Notes under the pieces: generated by a model
Seen by the model: the letters and a program-made list of their open reading frames with translations, nothing else
Told to the model about the DNA's origin: nothing
Databases searched by the model: none
Shown here: piece after piece, positions 24,731-32,672 of the stretch
Layout of the letters: every line of letters starts with the position of its first letter
Position numbering within the stretch: the stretch's first letter is position 1
Origin: Pseudomonadota bacterium
GTDB lineage: Bacteria; Pseudomonadota; Gammaproteobacteria; Xanthomonadales; Rhodanobacteraceae
Assembly (NCBI GenBank): GCA_029561145.1
Contig: JAKQJM010000094.1
Span: 1-33,204 of the forward strand
DNA length: 33,204 bases
Direction of reading: 5' to 3'
Program-made: the position numbers and the translations under genes

Positions 24731-24794
24731 CCGCCCGCTCCCTTCCACCCGGCAGGAACGGAGTCTGCACTGGTCCGGCTTGCCGGGACACAGG

Positions 24795-24820
24795 AAAACG
24801 CCGCCTCAAGGGCGGCGTTT
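24795..24820 (-). terminator. Rho-independent terminator of the cytochrome c gene
   Basis: On the minus strand AAACGCCGCC and GGCGGCGTTT form a 10-bp stem with a short CTTGA-type loop, ending in TTTT, 31 bases after the cytochrome stop. This is the clearest intrinsic terminator in the window and separates the cytochrome gene from the kinase gene. Confidence 0.85.
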
Positions 24821-24851
24821 CACGAGGCTCGTCACATGCGGATCCGGCGCG

Positions 24852-25382
24852 TCACTTGATCTGGGTGATCATCCATTCGACGGTGGCCTTGACCTGCTCA
24901 TCGGTCAGCGACGGGTTGCCGCCCTTGGCCGGCATCATGCCGGCGCTGCCGGTGTAGCCTTCGATCGCATGCTTGACCAGGGTATCGACGCCTGCCGCGA
25001 GACGCGGTGCCCAATGTGCCTTGTCGGTCAGCATCGGTGCGCCGCCGGCACCTGTTGTGTGACAGGCATGGCAAAGATTGCCGAAGATCACGTTGCCCTC
25101 GAGCGTCCCGCCGTAGGCGACCTGCGAGGCCGCCGCCGCTTTGGCGGCTGCCGCGGCCGCCTCGATGGCGGCACGACCGGTATCGCCGGAATAGACCGCA
25201 CCGACCGGGGCCAGTCGTTGCGCGAGTACCTTGGCCTTGCCCGGGTTTTCCGGCGACGGATGGCGGCTGTAGATCGAATAGCCAAGCGCAATCAACAGCG
25301 CGCAGACCAGGACCAGGAACCCGATCAGCTGGGCGAAATGCTTGAGGAAGACCGCATCGGTCTGGGGTACGGGATTGGTCAC
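24852..25382 (-). CDS. Membrane-anchored c-type cytochrome (cytochrome c5-like)
   Basis: The 176-residue monoheme cytochrome has an N-terminal transmembrane anchor (FAQLIGFLVLVCALLIALGY, about 15-35). The heme-binding motif CHACH is at residues 104-108 (NLCHACHTTGAGG), with the probable axial methionine in AGMMPAKGG near residue 149-150. The C-terminal SLTDEQVKATVEWMI is typical of class I cytochromes of the c5 type. It would carry electrons between respiratory complexes on the periplasmic side. The GTG at 25382 is chosen for its GAGGTGG ribosome-binding site; an earlier in-frame ATG would add an implausible leader. A terminator follows the gene. Confidence 0.93.
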   Translation of the reverse strand: MTNPVPQTDAVFLKHFAQLIGFLVLVCALLIALGYSIYSRHPSPENPGKAKVLAQRLAPVGAVYSGDTGRAAIEAAAAAAKAAAASQVAYGGTLEGNVIFGNLCHACHTTGAGGAPMLTDKAHWAPRLAAGVDTLVKHAIEGYTGSAGMMPAKGGNPSLTDEQVKATVEWMITQIK

Positions 25383-25556
25383 GGAGCCACCTCGTGCGGG
25401 CACCGGAACCAGATTCCGGCACGCCAAAAAAGACGCGCAAGTATAGCCACGCCGGGGATTTCGCGGAAGTCTGTCACGCAGCTGTCGCCCTCGCCGGCCG
25501 ACACGGCCATCAAACTGCGGCAATACGTCGCGTGGCGTGCAGTCGGCAAGGCGCGA

Positions 25557-25958
25557 TCAGCCCAGCAGCGGCGCGACAAGGCCCCAGGGCGAATGCGCGC
25601 GCGCGACGCTGACGATGAACGCATAGACAAGGATCGCGGCGAAATAGCAGCTGACCTGGATGGTGCGCGTCCTGCCGCGCTTCAATGCCAGCACGCCGAG
25701 CACGATGTAGACCGCGAGCAGCAGCACCTTGACCGTCAGCCAGGCCTGCACGAATGGATACTGGTGCAGGACCGTGACCAGCATCAGCGCCGACGTCAGC
25801 AGGGTCGTGTCGATCGCGTAGGACAGCATGCGCAAGGCGACATGCTGGCTGAGCCGCGAGCGCGCCAGCATCATCATGCCGCGCAGTGCAAACAGGCTGC
25901 CCGACAGGATCACGCAGAGCACGTGGACAAACTTGATCTGCGGATAGAACTCGATCAT
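25557..25958 (-). CDS. SirB2-family membrane protein
   Basis: The 133-residue protein has four transmembrane helices: IKFVHVLCVILSGSLFALRG, TTLLTSALMLVTVL, VKVLLLAVYIVLGVLALKRG and CYFAAILVYAFIVSVARAH. Histidines in FVHVL and HVALRMLSYAIDT fit the SirB2 pattern of small invasion-regulator-like membrane proteins of unknown activity; some family members are thought to bind heme. Upstream in-frame residues lack membrane character, so the ATG at 25958 is used. It lies 49 bases after nnrS on the same strand and is probably co-transcribed with it. Confidence 0.85.
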   Translation of the reverse strand: MIEFYPQIKFVHVLCVILSGSLFALRGMMMLARSRLSQHVALRMLSYAIDTTLLTSALMLVTVLHQYPFVQAWLTVKVLLLAVYIVLGVLALKRGRTRTIQVSCYFAAILVYAFIVSVARAHSPWGLVAPLLG

Positions 25959-26007
25959 GGCGGATACCGCATCGGACGGAAGGTCCGCAAGTCTCGCATG
26001 CGGTGAA

Positions 26008-27330
26008 TCATCCCGGCTTGCCGTCGATGCGCGGAGTCGTGAAGATGCGCAGCGAACGGACGACCCAGGGCAGGAAGGCGACCAGCCAGGCCCAGGCCGC
26101 AATCACGAGCCACAGGGCCATGTTTGCGGAGAGCTCGGCGAACAGGCGGATCAGCACCACGCCCTGCAACAGGATGAAGGTGAGCCACGGGATGCGCCCC
26201 ATCTCAAGCGGTCGACCCGAATGCCCCTGGGTAACCCGCGTGACCATCGCGACCAGCATCGAACCGAAGAAGCCGATGGTCAGCGCATGCACCGGCGCCC
26301 GGCCGATCGAAATGCCCGAGTCGAAAAACAGCAGCAGGCTCTGCACGGCGTACAAACCCAGCGCGATCGGCAACCAGGCCGCGGCAATATGCAGTGCGGC
26401 GAGCAGGCCCGGGCGCATGCACTTCCAGGGCTGCCAGCGCAGCCAGTGGACAAGGAAGAACGCTGCCAGCGGCGCATCGGCCAGCCACAGCCATTGCGGT
26501 CGCTGGGCCAGTTCGAGGCCGAGATGGCCCAGCGCGAACATCCAGAAGAGCGGGAGACTCCAGGCCGGCTTGTACGGCACATAGCGCGCTCCGATCGCGC
26601 TCGCGCTGAAGAATGGCAGCATGCGATGGATGACCGTGAAATAGATCGGCAGAAGCAATCCGAAAGTGCCGATCCTGATGGCAGCCACGGCCAGCCCGGC
26701 CGATTCGCCGAACACGAATGCGGTGAACATGGCGAGCCCGCAGAAGCCGAGCACGAGGGCGCCGTAGCAGGACAAGGCGGTGCGGTCCCTCGCTCGATTG
26801 CGAAGCAGGATGCGGCCCAGCACGGTCAAGGCACAGGCCCAGCCGGCCAGCATCATCAGCAATCCCGCGAGCAACAGTGGCCGCATGTCGAGCAGGCCGG
26901 CATGGGACAGCAGATAACCGCCGAACACGCCGACAAAGACCGGCACGTAGTGACGCCGGCCCAGGGCAGGCTGCGCCATCCAGCGGGGAAACACGGTCAG
27001 CAGGAAGCCGAACATGAAAAGCGGCAGCATGCCGTACTGGGTAAACGCCGCATGCGCCCAGCCCGACGGTATCGGCGCGGCCGGCACGGTGAATCCGAAG
27101 TAGCCGCCAGACAGGACGCAGGCCCACCACAACATCGAGACGATGATCGCCGAGGCCCCGCCAAGGAACATCATCCGGTGCGGCGCACTGGCCAGCAGGG
27201 CCGGCAGATCGGCGAAGCGCGAGGTCGCATCGTCGCGCGACGAAAATTCCAGAATGAAGCCGAGATTCACGCTTTCCGCCTGGATCGTGCGCGCGCATGG
27301 AAATCGGAGCGACAGGGATTCCGTGGTCAT
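26008..27330 (-). CDS. nnrS: NnrS family heme-copper membrane protein
   Basis: The 440-residue polytopic protein has about 12 hydrophobic helices. NnrS proteins are heme- and copper-containing membrane proteins induced with nitrite and nitric-oxide reductases and linked to NO tolerance. Characteristic features are APHRMMFLGGASAIIVSMLWW near residue 45, HAAFTQYGMLPLFMFGFLLTVFPRW, VIHRMLPFFSASA, and MVTRVTQGHSGRPL near the C-terminus, where histidines are thought to act as metal ligands. The start has GGAG seven bases upstream of the ATG. An FNR/Dnr-like box lies 92-105 bases upstream, with a matching -10 hexamer. No nitrite or nitric-oxide reductase gene is in the window. Confidence 0.93.
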   Translation of the reverse strand: MTTESLSLRFPCARTIQAESVNLGFILEFSSRDDATSRFADLPALLASAPHRMMFLGGASAIIVSMLWWACVLSGGYFGFTVPAAPIPSGWAHAAFTQYGMLPLFMFGFLLTVFPRWMAQPALGRRHYVPVFVGVFGGYLLSHAGLLDMRPLLLAGLLMMLAGWACALTVLGRILLRNRARDRTALSCYGALVLGFCGLAMFTAFVFGESAGLAVAAIRIGTFGLLLPIYFTVIHRMLPFFSASAIGARYVPYKPAWSLPLFWMFALGHLGLELAQRPQWLWLADAPLAAFFLVHWLRWQPWKCMRPGLLAALHIAAAWLPIALGLYAVQSLLLFFDSGISIGRAPVHALTIGFFGSMLVAMVTRVTQGHSGRPLEMGRIPWLTFILLQGVVLIRLFAELSANMALWLVIAAWAWLVAFLPWVVRSLRIFTTPRIDGKPG

Positions 27331-27393
27331 CAACGTACTCCGCCGGGAGGAAGATCGCGGAGGCCTGGCCTGGCCGAAGTGCCGCTGGCCGGC

Positions 27394-27399
27394 ATGATC
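27394..27399 (-). promoter_or_regulatory. -10 hexamer GATCAT of the nnrS promoter
   Basis: Read on the minus strand, GATCAT begins 22 bases after the FNR-like box; centre to centre the distance is 32 bases, the class II activation geometry. It predicts a start near 27387. Confidence 0.5.
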
Positions 27400-27421
27400 G
27401 CGAACGATTCGCATCCATGCC

Positions 27422-27435
27422 TTGACCAGGATCAG
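27422..27435 (-). promoter_or_regulatory. FNR/Anr/Dnr-like box upstream of nnrS
   Basis: TTGAC-CAGG-ATCAG on the plus strand (CTGAT-CCTG-GTCAA in the direction of nnrS) matches 8 of 10 bases of TTGAT-N4-ATCAA. Whether an oxygen sensor (Anr/FNR) or NO sensor (Dnr) binds cannot be told from the sequence. Confidence 0.6.
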
Positions 27436-27580
27436 AACAAGCGCGGAAATCCTGCGAATCCCGCCGTGCATGCCGAATGGCTGCCCGGCATTCGAGAATT
27501 CCTGCATCGTCAGCGGAGAAAATGCGTATCGACATGCCGCGCGCGGCATCGCGGCGGCGGAATGACAGCGCGGCGGCCGG

Positions 27581-28972
27581 TCAGTCGATCTTGATCGGCT
27601 CTGCGGAACCCGGCAACTGGCAGGCAAACCCGCGCGCGATCAACACGTCCTGCAGTGCGCGCATGCCGCGCTCGATTTCGCCGTGGACGAGGAATACCTT
27701 GCGTCTCGGTGCATCGCCAAGCCAGCCGAGCAAGGCCGGCTGATCGGCATGCGCGGAGAAACCGTTGATCGTCCAGATCTGCGCGCGCACCGGGATATCG
27801 TCATTGAACAGGCGCACGTGGCTGGCTCCGTCGATGATGCGGCGGGCGAGCGTGCCTTCGGCCGCATAGCCGACGAAGACCACGCTGCTGCGCTCGCTCC
27901 AGAGATTGTGGCGCAGGTGATGGCGCACGCGACCTCCGTTGCACATGCCGGAGCCGGCCAGGATCACGGCGCCGCCCTGGATGCTGTTGATCGCCATCGA
28001 CTGCGCGGTTTCGCGGGTGAAATGCAAACCGGGCATGTCGAACGGATCGCCATGCTTGAGCTCCTCGATAAAGCCGAGGTCGAAGCATTCCGGATGGCGT
28101 CTGAAGATCTCGGTCGCCGAAATCGCCATGGGCGAATCGAGGAATACGCGCAATTGCCGCGGCAGGGCGCCGGTGCGGATGCCGAAATGCAGGTAGTAGA
28201 GGACCTCCTGGGTCCGTTCGAGCGCAAAGGTCGGAATGATCACGTTGCCATGACGCGCCGCGGTCGTGCGGATCGCCTCGTACAACTCCTCGATGGAGTC
28301 CGGCATCGAACGGTGAGCCCGGTCACCGTAGGTACTCTCCATGATCACGTAGTCGGCTTCCGGCGCAGGCATCGGATCGCGCACGATCGGCCGCCCCGGA
28401 TTGCCGAGATCGCCCGAAAAGAGCATGCGTCGCTGCCGCTTGCCGTCGTCGACTTCAAGCAGCACCGACGCCGAACCGAGAATGTGCCCGGCGTCGAGAA
28501 AGCGCGCCTGCATGCCTTCGACCACCGCCACCGTTTCGCCATAGGTGACATCCGCGGCAAAGAAATCGAATGCGTGCAGGGCGTCGTCGATCGTATACAA
28601 CGGTGGCCTGATTTCTTCGCCGGGACGATTGTGCTCGGCAGCGCGACGTGCCTGTTCTTCCTGCAATCCCGCGGCGTCGAGCAGGACGACGCGGGCCAGC
28701 TCGCGGGTTGCCGCGGTGGCGTGGATGCGCCCGCGAAAACCCTGCTTGACGAGCAGGGGAATGCGCCCGCAATGATCCAGATGGGCATGCGTGAGCAACA
28801 ACGCATCGACGCTGGCCGGGTCGAACTCGAACGGATCGGCGTTGCCGAGCTCGATCTCACGGCTGCCCTGGAACAGGCCGCAATCGATCAGCACGCGCCG
28901 GTCGTTGCAACTGACCAGATGACAGGATCCGGTGACCTGCTTGGCGGCACCATGGCAACTGTAGACGATCAT
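27581..28972 (-). CDS. Beta-CASP metallo-beta-lactamase-fold hydrolase (RNA nuclease-like)
   Basis: The 463-residue protein has the metallo-beta-lactamase core with the zinc site THAHLDHCGR (HxHxDH) near residue 60, HILGSASVLLE, SGDLGNPGRP, and MESTYGDRAH, typical of CPSF/beta-CASP nucleases. The beta-CASP and RMMBL parts follow: FALERTQEVLYYLHF, SGMCNGGRV and INGFSAHADQPALLGWL with the C-terminal HGE histidine. These enzymes usually cleave RNA. The ATG overlaps the stop of the upstream P-type ATPase gene (ATGA), so the two are coupled. Relatives paired with P-type ATPases are often part of low-oxygen stress regulons; that role is inferred here. Confidence 0.93.
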   Translation of the reverse strand: MIVYSCHGAAKQVTGSCHLVSCNDRRVLIDCGLFQGSREIELGNADPFEFDPASVDALLLTHAHLDHCGRIPLLVKQGFRGRIHATAATRELARVVLLDAAGLQEEQARRAAEHNRPGEEIRPPLYTIDDALHAFDFFAADVTYGETVAVVEGMQARFLDAGHILGSASVLLEVDDGKRQRRMLFSGDLGNPGRPIVRDPMPAPEADYVIMESTYGDRAHRSMPDSIEELYEAIRTTAARHGNVIIPTFALERTQEVLYYLHFGIRTGALPRQLRVFLDSPMAISATEIFRRHPECFDLGFIEELKHGDPFDMPGLHFTRETAQSMAINSIQGGAVILAGSGMCNGGRVRHHLRHNLWSERSSVVFVGYAAEGTLARRIIDGASHVRLFNDDIPVRAQIWTINGFSAHADQPALLGWLGDAPRRKVFLVHGEIERGMRALQDVLIARGFACQLPGSAEPIKID

Positions 28973-31512
28973 GGCATCTCCGCGACGGGGCCTGGTGATC
29001 TGGCGACGAACGCACGCATGGCAAGGCGCAAACCTTCCAGCCAGAGGAAGGACAATGCAAGCATGCCTGAGATGCCCACCAGTGCGGCGAAGCCGGGCAC
29101 GGCCAGACCCATGATCGAGCGCAGATACGGAATACCGATCGTCAGCAGCAGGATGAGCACGTTCGCGGCGAGCATGCGCGGCAGCCAGTGGTTGCGTCCG
29201 GCGCGGTGAGCGAAGAGCCCGTGCGCCGGGTCGCGGTTCGCCAGGATCAGCACGAACAGGCCAGCGACCAGCGCGACGAACACCGAAGTGCGGCTTTGCT
29301 GCGCATCGACTTCAAGCAGGAGGAGACCGAAGAATCCGAGCAGCAATCCGGCAAAGCCGAGGCCCTGGACAATGGCGAACGCCAGATTCGGCCATGCAAA
29401 GGGCGATGCGTCGATCGCCCGCGGCGGCCGCTGCATGATGTCTCCTGCTTCGGGCTCGGCCTCGAACAGGATCGAGCAGGCCGGATCGATCAGCAGCTCG
29501 AGCAGCACGATGTGCACGGGCATCAGCAGCACCGGCCAATGCAGCAGCGGAGGAATCAGGGTCAGGGCAATGATCGGCACGTGTACCGCGAAGACGAAAC
29601 GCGTGGCCTTGGTGATGTTGTCGTAGATGCGGCGCCCCTGGCGAATCGCCGCGACGATGCTGGCGAAGCTGTCATCGAGCAGGACCAGGGCGGCCGCCTC
29701 GCGGGCAACGTCGGTACCGCGCTCGCCCATGGCGATGCCGACGTCGGCCGCCTTCAGCGCCGGCGCATCGTTGACGCCGTCGCCGGTCATCGCGACGACC
29801 TCGCCGTTGCGCCGCAGGACATGCACGAGCCGCAGCTTCTGCTCGGGCTGCACGCGCGCGCACAGATCGACATGGCGCAGGCGTTCGGCGAGTGCAACGT
29901 CGTCGAGGGCGTCGATCTCGGCGCCGGTAAGCACATCGGGGCGTTCGCTGAGGCCGACCTGCTGCGCGATCGCGCGCGCGGTAGCCGGATGATCGCCGGT
30001 CAGCATGACGATGCGGATGCCCGCGCTGCGGCATTCGGCAATGGCGTCCGGCACGTCCGCGCGCGGCGGGTCGACGAACCCGAGCAGACCGAGAAACTCG
30101 AAGCTGAAATCGTGCTGGCTGCGTGGCCGCACCTGCCCTGTCCAGCGCCCGCGGGCGACGCCGAGCACGCGCAGACCGCGCGCGGCCATCGCGTCGACCT
30201 GGGCAAGAATGCGTTTGGCCGCCTCGGCGGGAAGATGGCACAGGTCGATCACGGCCTCGGGCGCGCCCTTGGTCGCCAGCAGATGCCGGTCCGGCGCTCC
30301 GGCCGGGAACACGCGCGTCATCGCCAGGATTTCCGGCGACAGGCCGTACTCGAATTCGGCCGACCATTCGGCGTGCACATGCTCGGTGCCTTCGAGCCAG
30401 CGATGGCCGAAGGCCTGGATCGCCTTCTCCATCGGATCGAATGGATCGGCAGGGGTCGCCAGCATCGCGAACTCGACCAGTGCGTGAAAAACCTCGGGTA
30501 GCTCGGTCGCTGCTTCATCGCGAAACTGGCCATCGGTCAACCGCAATTCGGCGACCTGCATGTGGTTGCGGGTCAGCGTGCCGGTCTTGTCGACGGCCAA
30601 TACCGAAATCGCGCCGAGCGCCTCGACCGCCGGTACGCGCCGGGTCAGCACCTTGCGCTGCGCGATCCGCCACGCGCCGAGTGCAAGAAACACGGTGAGG
30701 ATGACCGGAATTTCCTCCGGCAGGATGGCCATGGTCAGCGCGATGCTGGCAAGCAGGCTGTCGAGCAGCGCGTGTTCGTCCCACCACCAGTTGAGCAGGA
30801 AATACAGCGTGGCGAGCGTGAGACCGGCCAGGGTCAGGTTGCCGATCAGTCGACGCGACGCATCCTGCAGACCGGAACGCGGCTCCACCGTCCTCGCCAG
30901 CGCCTCGCCGATGCGACCGACGGCTGTGGCGCTGGCGGTGGCGGTGACTTCGGCGATGCCGATGCCGCGCGTGATCAGGGTACTGGCGAACAGCGCGCCG
31001 CTGTCCGCGCCGGGCAACTTCGCGACCGGAACCGCTTCGCCGGTCAACAACGATTCGTTGGCGTCGAGCTGACCCTCGATAAGTATCGCGTCGGCGGCGA
31101 CGCGATCGCCTTCATGCAATACGAGCAGATCGCCCAGAACGACATCGCGACCCGCAATGCGGACTTCCTCGCCTTGGCGCAGGACCAGCGCACGCGGCGC
31201 CGAAAGATCGCGCAGGGATTCCAGCGCGCGCTGGGTCTTGCGCTCCTGGACCAGGGTGATGCCGATGACGAGGAACACGGCGCTCAGCAGGAACATCGCC
31301 TCGGCGGTGTCGCCGAGCGCCAGATAAAGGCCTCCGGCAACCAGCAGCATCAGGAACATCGGCTCGGTGACCACATCGCGCACGATCCGCAGGAAGGATT
31401 TCGCGCGCGCGCCCGGCAAGGTGTTGGGACCGTTCGCGGCCAGGCGACGCGCCGCCTCGGCATGATCGAGCCCGCGCAGTTCCCCCGCGGCCGGCAGCTT
31501 CAACGGCGTCAT
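28969..31512 (-). CDS. P-type cation-transporting ATPase (Ca2+/P2-like)
   Basis: This 847-residue P-type ATPase has an N-terminal cation-ATPase domain (LDHAEAARRLAANGPNTLPG) and the actuator motif SLLTGEAVPV. TM4 reads ILPEEIPVILTVFLALGAW, with a PEEIP core where Ca2+ pumps have PEGLP. The phosphorylation site is DKTGTLTRNH with Asp308, followed by nucleotide-binding LLATKGAPEAV, then MLTGDHPATA and MTGDGVNDAPALKAADVGIAMG. The C-terminal membrane region lies after about residue 640. Ion specificity (Ca2+, Mg2+ or Mn2+) cannot be fixed. The start at 31512 is preferred because homology begins just after it, but it has no good ribosome-binding site; an ATG at 31554 is possible. It is coupled to the beta-CASP gene and divergent from an FNR-like box. 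Confidence 0.93.
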   Translation of the reverse strand: MTPLKLPAAGELRGLDHAEAARRLAANGPNTLPGARAKSFLRIVRDVVTEPMFLMLLVAGGLYLALGDTAEAMFLLSAVFLVIGITLVQERKTQRALESLRDLSAPRALVLRQGEEVRIAGRDVVLGDLLVLHEGDRVAADAILIEGQLDANESLLTGEAVPVAKLPGADSGALFASTLITRGIGIAEVTATASATAVGRIGEALARTVEPRSGLQDASRRLIGNLTLAGLTLATLYFLLNWWWDEHALLDSLLASIALTMAILPEEIPVILTVFLALGAWRIAQRKVLTRRVPAVEALGAISVLAVDKTGTLTRNHMQVAELRLTDGQFRDEAATELPEVFHALVEFAMLATPADPFDPMEKAIQAFGHRWLEGTEHVHAEWSAEFEYGLSPEILAMTRVFPAGAPDRHLLATKGAPEAVIDLCHLPAEAAKRILAQVDAMAARGLRVLGVARGRWTGQVRPRSQHDFSFEFLGLLGFVDPPRADVPDAIAECRSAGIRIVMLTGDHPATARAIAQQVGLSERPDVLTGAEIDALDDVALAERLRHVDLCARVQPEQKLRLVHVLRRNGEVVAMTGDGVNDAPALKAADVGIAMGERGTDVAREAAALVLLDDSFASIVAAIRQGRRIYDNITKATRFVFAVHVPIIALTLIPPLLHWPVLLMPVHIVLLELLIDPACSILFEAEPEAGDIMQRPPRAIDASPFAWPNLAFAIVQGLGFAGLLLGFFGLLLLEVDAQQSRTSVFVALVAGLFVLILANRDPAHGLFAHRAGRNHWLPRMLAANVLILLLTIGIPYLRSIMGLAVPGFAALVGISGMLALSFLWLEGLRLAMRAFVARSPGPVAEMP

Positions 31513-31641
31513 GCGTGTTGCATCGCACGGTCGTGCAAACGGCTTCGCCCCCATCGACGAGGATCGCGAGGCTCGGGATTCCAGTGCGAAGTTGCGCAAC
31601 GGCTCATGGCCCAGCTTGGCACAGGATGATCACGGGATGGT

Positions 31642-31655
31642 TTGATCTGGATCAG
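31642..31655 (+). promoter_or_regulatory. FNR/Anr/Dnr-like box between the ATPase and small-protein genes
   Basis: TTGAT-CTGG-ATCAG matches 9 of 10 bases of the FNR-type consensus TTGAT-N4-ATCAA. A GATCAT hexamer follows at the class II distance toward the plus-strand genes. No equally spaced -10 is seen toward the ATPase gene, although the palindromic box could act both ways. Confidence 0.75.
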
Positions 31656-31677
31656 GGCGCCCGCGTGCCGTCCTCCG

Positions 31678-31683
31678 GATCAT
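31678..31683 (+). promoter_or_regulatory. -10 hexamer GATCAT downstream of the FNR-like box
   Basis: GATCAT lies 22 bases after the box (32 bases centre to centre), identical in sequence and spacing to the nnrS promoter. It predicts a start near 31690 and a leader of about 37 bases to the ATG at 31727. Confidence 0.55.
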
Positions 31684-31726
31684 GGATGCCATGACCCGCA
31701 TAGAACGAATCCTGCCGGAGAATTGC

Positions 31727-32224
31727 ATGAAAACTTCCATGACCGTGCCGATCTCGGTCTTCGCCTTCCTCGTCGCCCTGAAGGCCGGCGCAATCCTGCC
31801 TGCCCACGCCGGGCATGCGCATCACGAACCGGCGCAAGCATCATCCGAAAGCAACGCGCCGGCGCAACGCCATGCCGCCGATGCGCCGCTGCGCGAAGGC
31901 ATGGCGCGCATCCACACCGCACTTGACGAGCTGCGTCACTATGAAATGGGTCACATGCCCCAGCCACTGGCCATCGAGCAGGTCGCCGCGATCAAGTCCG
32001 CCATCGACTCCGTGTTCGCCACCTGCAAGCTCGAACCCGAAGCCGACGCCGCCCTGCACGGCATGCTCGTTCCGCTGCTCGATGGCGTGCAGGCGTTCAA
32101 ATCGAATCCTGCCGATACCTCGTCGGTGGCCGCGATGCGCCAGGCGATCGCCGACTATCCACGCCTCTTCGACGACCCGAACTGGCCGCTGCACCCAGGC
32201 GTCGGTGCCGAACACGAGCATTGA
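31727..32224 (+). CDS. Exported small His-rich protein (DnrO-like)
   Basis: The 165-residue exported protein has a signal peptide (ISVFAFLVALKAGAILPAHA) followed by HAGHAHHE, a His-rich stretch that could bind metal. The helical body carries LREGMARIHTALDELRHYEMG, VAAIKSAIDSVFATCKLEPE, DAALHGMLVPLLDGVQAFK and ends FDDPNWPLHPGVGAEHEH. It resembles proteins that, from memory, Xanthomonadales annotations call DnrO and place beside denitrification/NO-response genes; this was not checked. GGAG is seven bases upstream of the ATG. It follows an FNR-like box and precedes a small Cys-rich gene by four bases. Function unknown, possibly metal or redox related. Confidence 0.8.
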   Translation: MKTSMTVPISVFAFLVALKAGAILPAHAGHAHHEPAQASSESNAPAQRHAADAPLREGMARIHTALDELRHYEMGHMPQPLAIEQVAAIKSAIDSVFATCKLEPEADAALHGMLVPLLDGVQAFKSNPADTSSVAAMRQAIADYPRLFDDPNWPLHPGVGAEHEH

Positions 32225-32228
32225 TGCC

Positions 32229-32507
32229 GTGGGCGACCCGATTCCGGCTTGGCAATGCATCGGTTGTGGACGCATCGAAGCGCCGCAGACCTGCATCGGC
32301 GTATGCCAGGATCGCAAGGTGCATCTTGTGGCGATGTCGGACCATCAGGAAGCCCTTGATGCGATCCAGCAATTGCTCGCGCAGATCGACGCGATGCAAC
32401 GCGTGCTATCTCGCCTCGCCCATTCGATACCGCGCGAAGGCCAGTGGGAAACCTCGTATCGGGCCGCGCAGGAGCAGGCGAGAATCGTGCTGGCTGCGAA
32501 TTCCTGA
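32229..32507 (+). CDS. Small Cys-rich protein (DnrP-like)
   Basis: The 92-residue cytoplasmic protein begins with the GTG of VGDPIPAW. The four cysteines of WQCIGCGRIEAPQTCIGVC form a compact CxxC/CxxxC pair suited to zinc or iron binding. The C-terminal half is helical (EALDAIQQLLAQIDAMQRVL, then AAQEQARIVLAANS). It begins four bases after the stop of the exported His-rich gene, so both are likely one transcript under the FNR-like box. No ATG is available in frame near the start; GTG is the only sensible choice, and the ribosome-binding site is weak. Resembles proteins labelled DnrP in related bacteria (recalled, unchecked). Function unknown. Confidence 0.75.
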   Translation: MGDPIPAWQCIGCGRIEAPQTCIGVCQDRKVHLVAMSDHQEALDAIQQLLAQIDAMQRVLSRLAHSIPREGQWETSYRAAQEQARIVLAANS

Positions 32508-32518
32508 GTCGCGACTCA
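32505..32518. repeat. 14-bp perfect palindrome at the DnrP-like gene stop
   Basis: TGAGTCGCGACTCA is a perfect palindrome that contains the stop codon of the Cys-rich gene. It has no loop or T-run. The remaining 32519-32672 gap shows nothing recognisable. Confidence 0.35.
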
Positions 32519-32672
32519 CCCGCACTACGCGCCTCCGCGATACCTCTTTCGCACATCGCGACACGCCTGTCTCCGCGCTATCGATACCGCGGATTCCACC
32601 GGGCGCGTCGCGAGGCTTGAATCGCCTGGGCATGGCGTCATGCGTGCTGCAGGTCACCGCTGCTCGTTCGTT

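Noticed and set aside
22355-24859. 834-codon plus-strand frame antisense to the kinase
   Set aside because: The kinase has all catalytic motifs in order; the antisense product has none.
29312-30367. Short minus-strand frames inside the P-type ATPase gene
   Set aside because: Alternate-frame shadows of the ATPase without motifs of their own.
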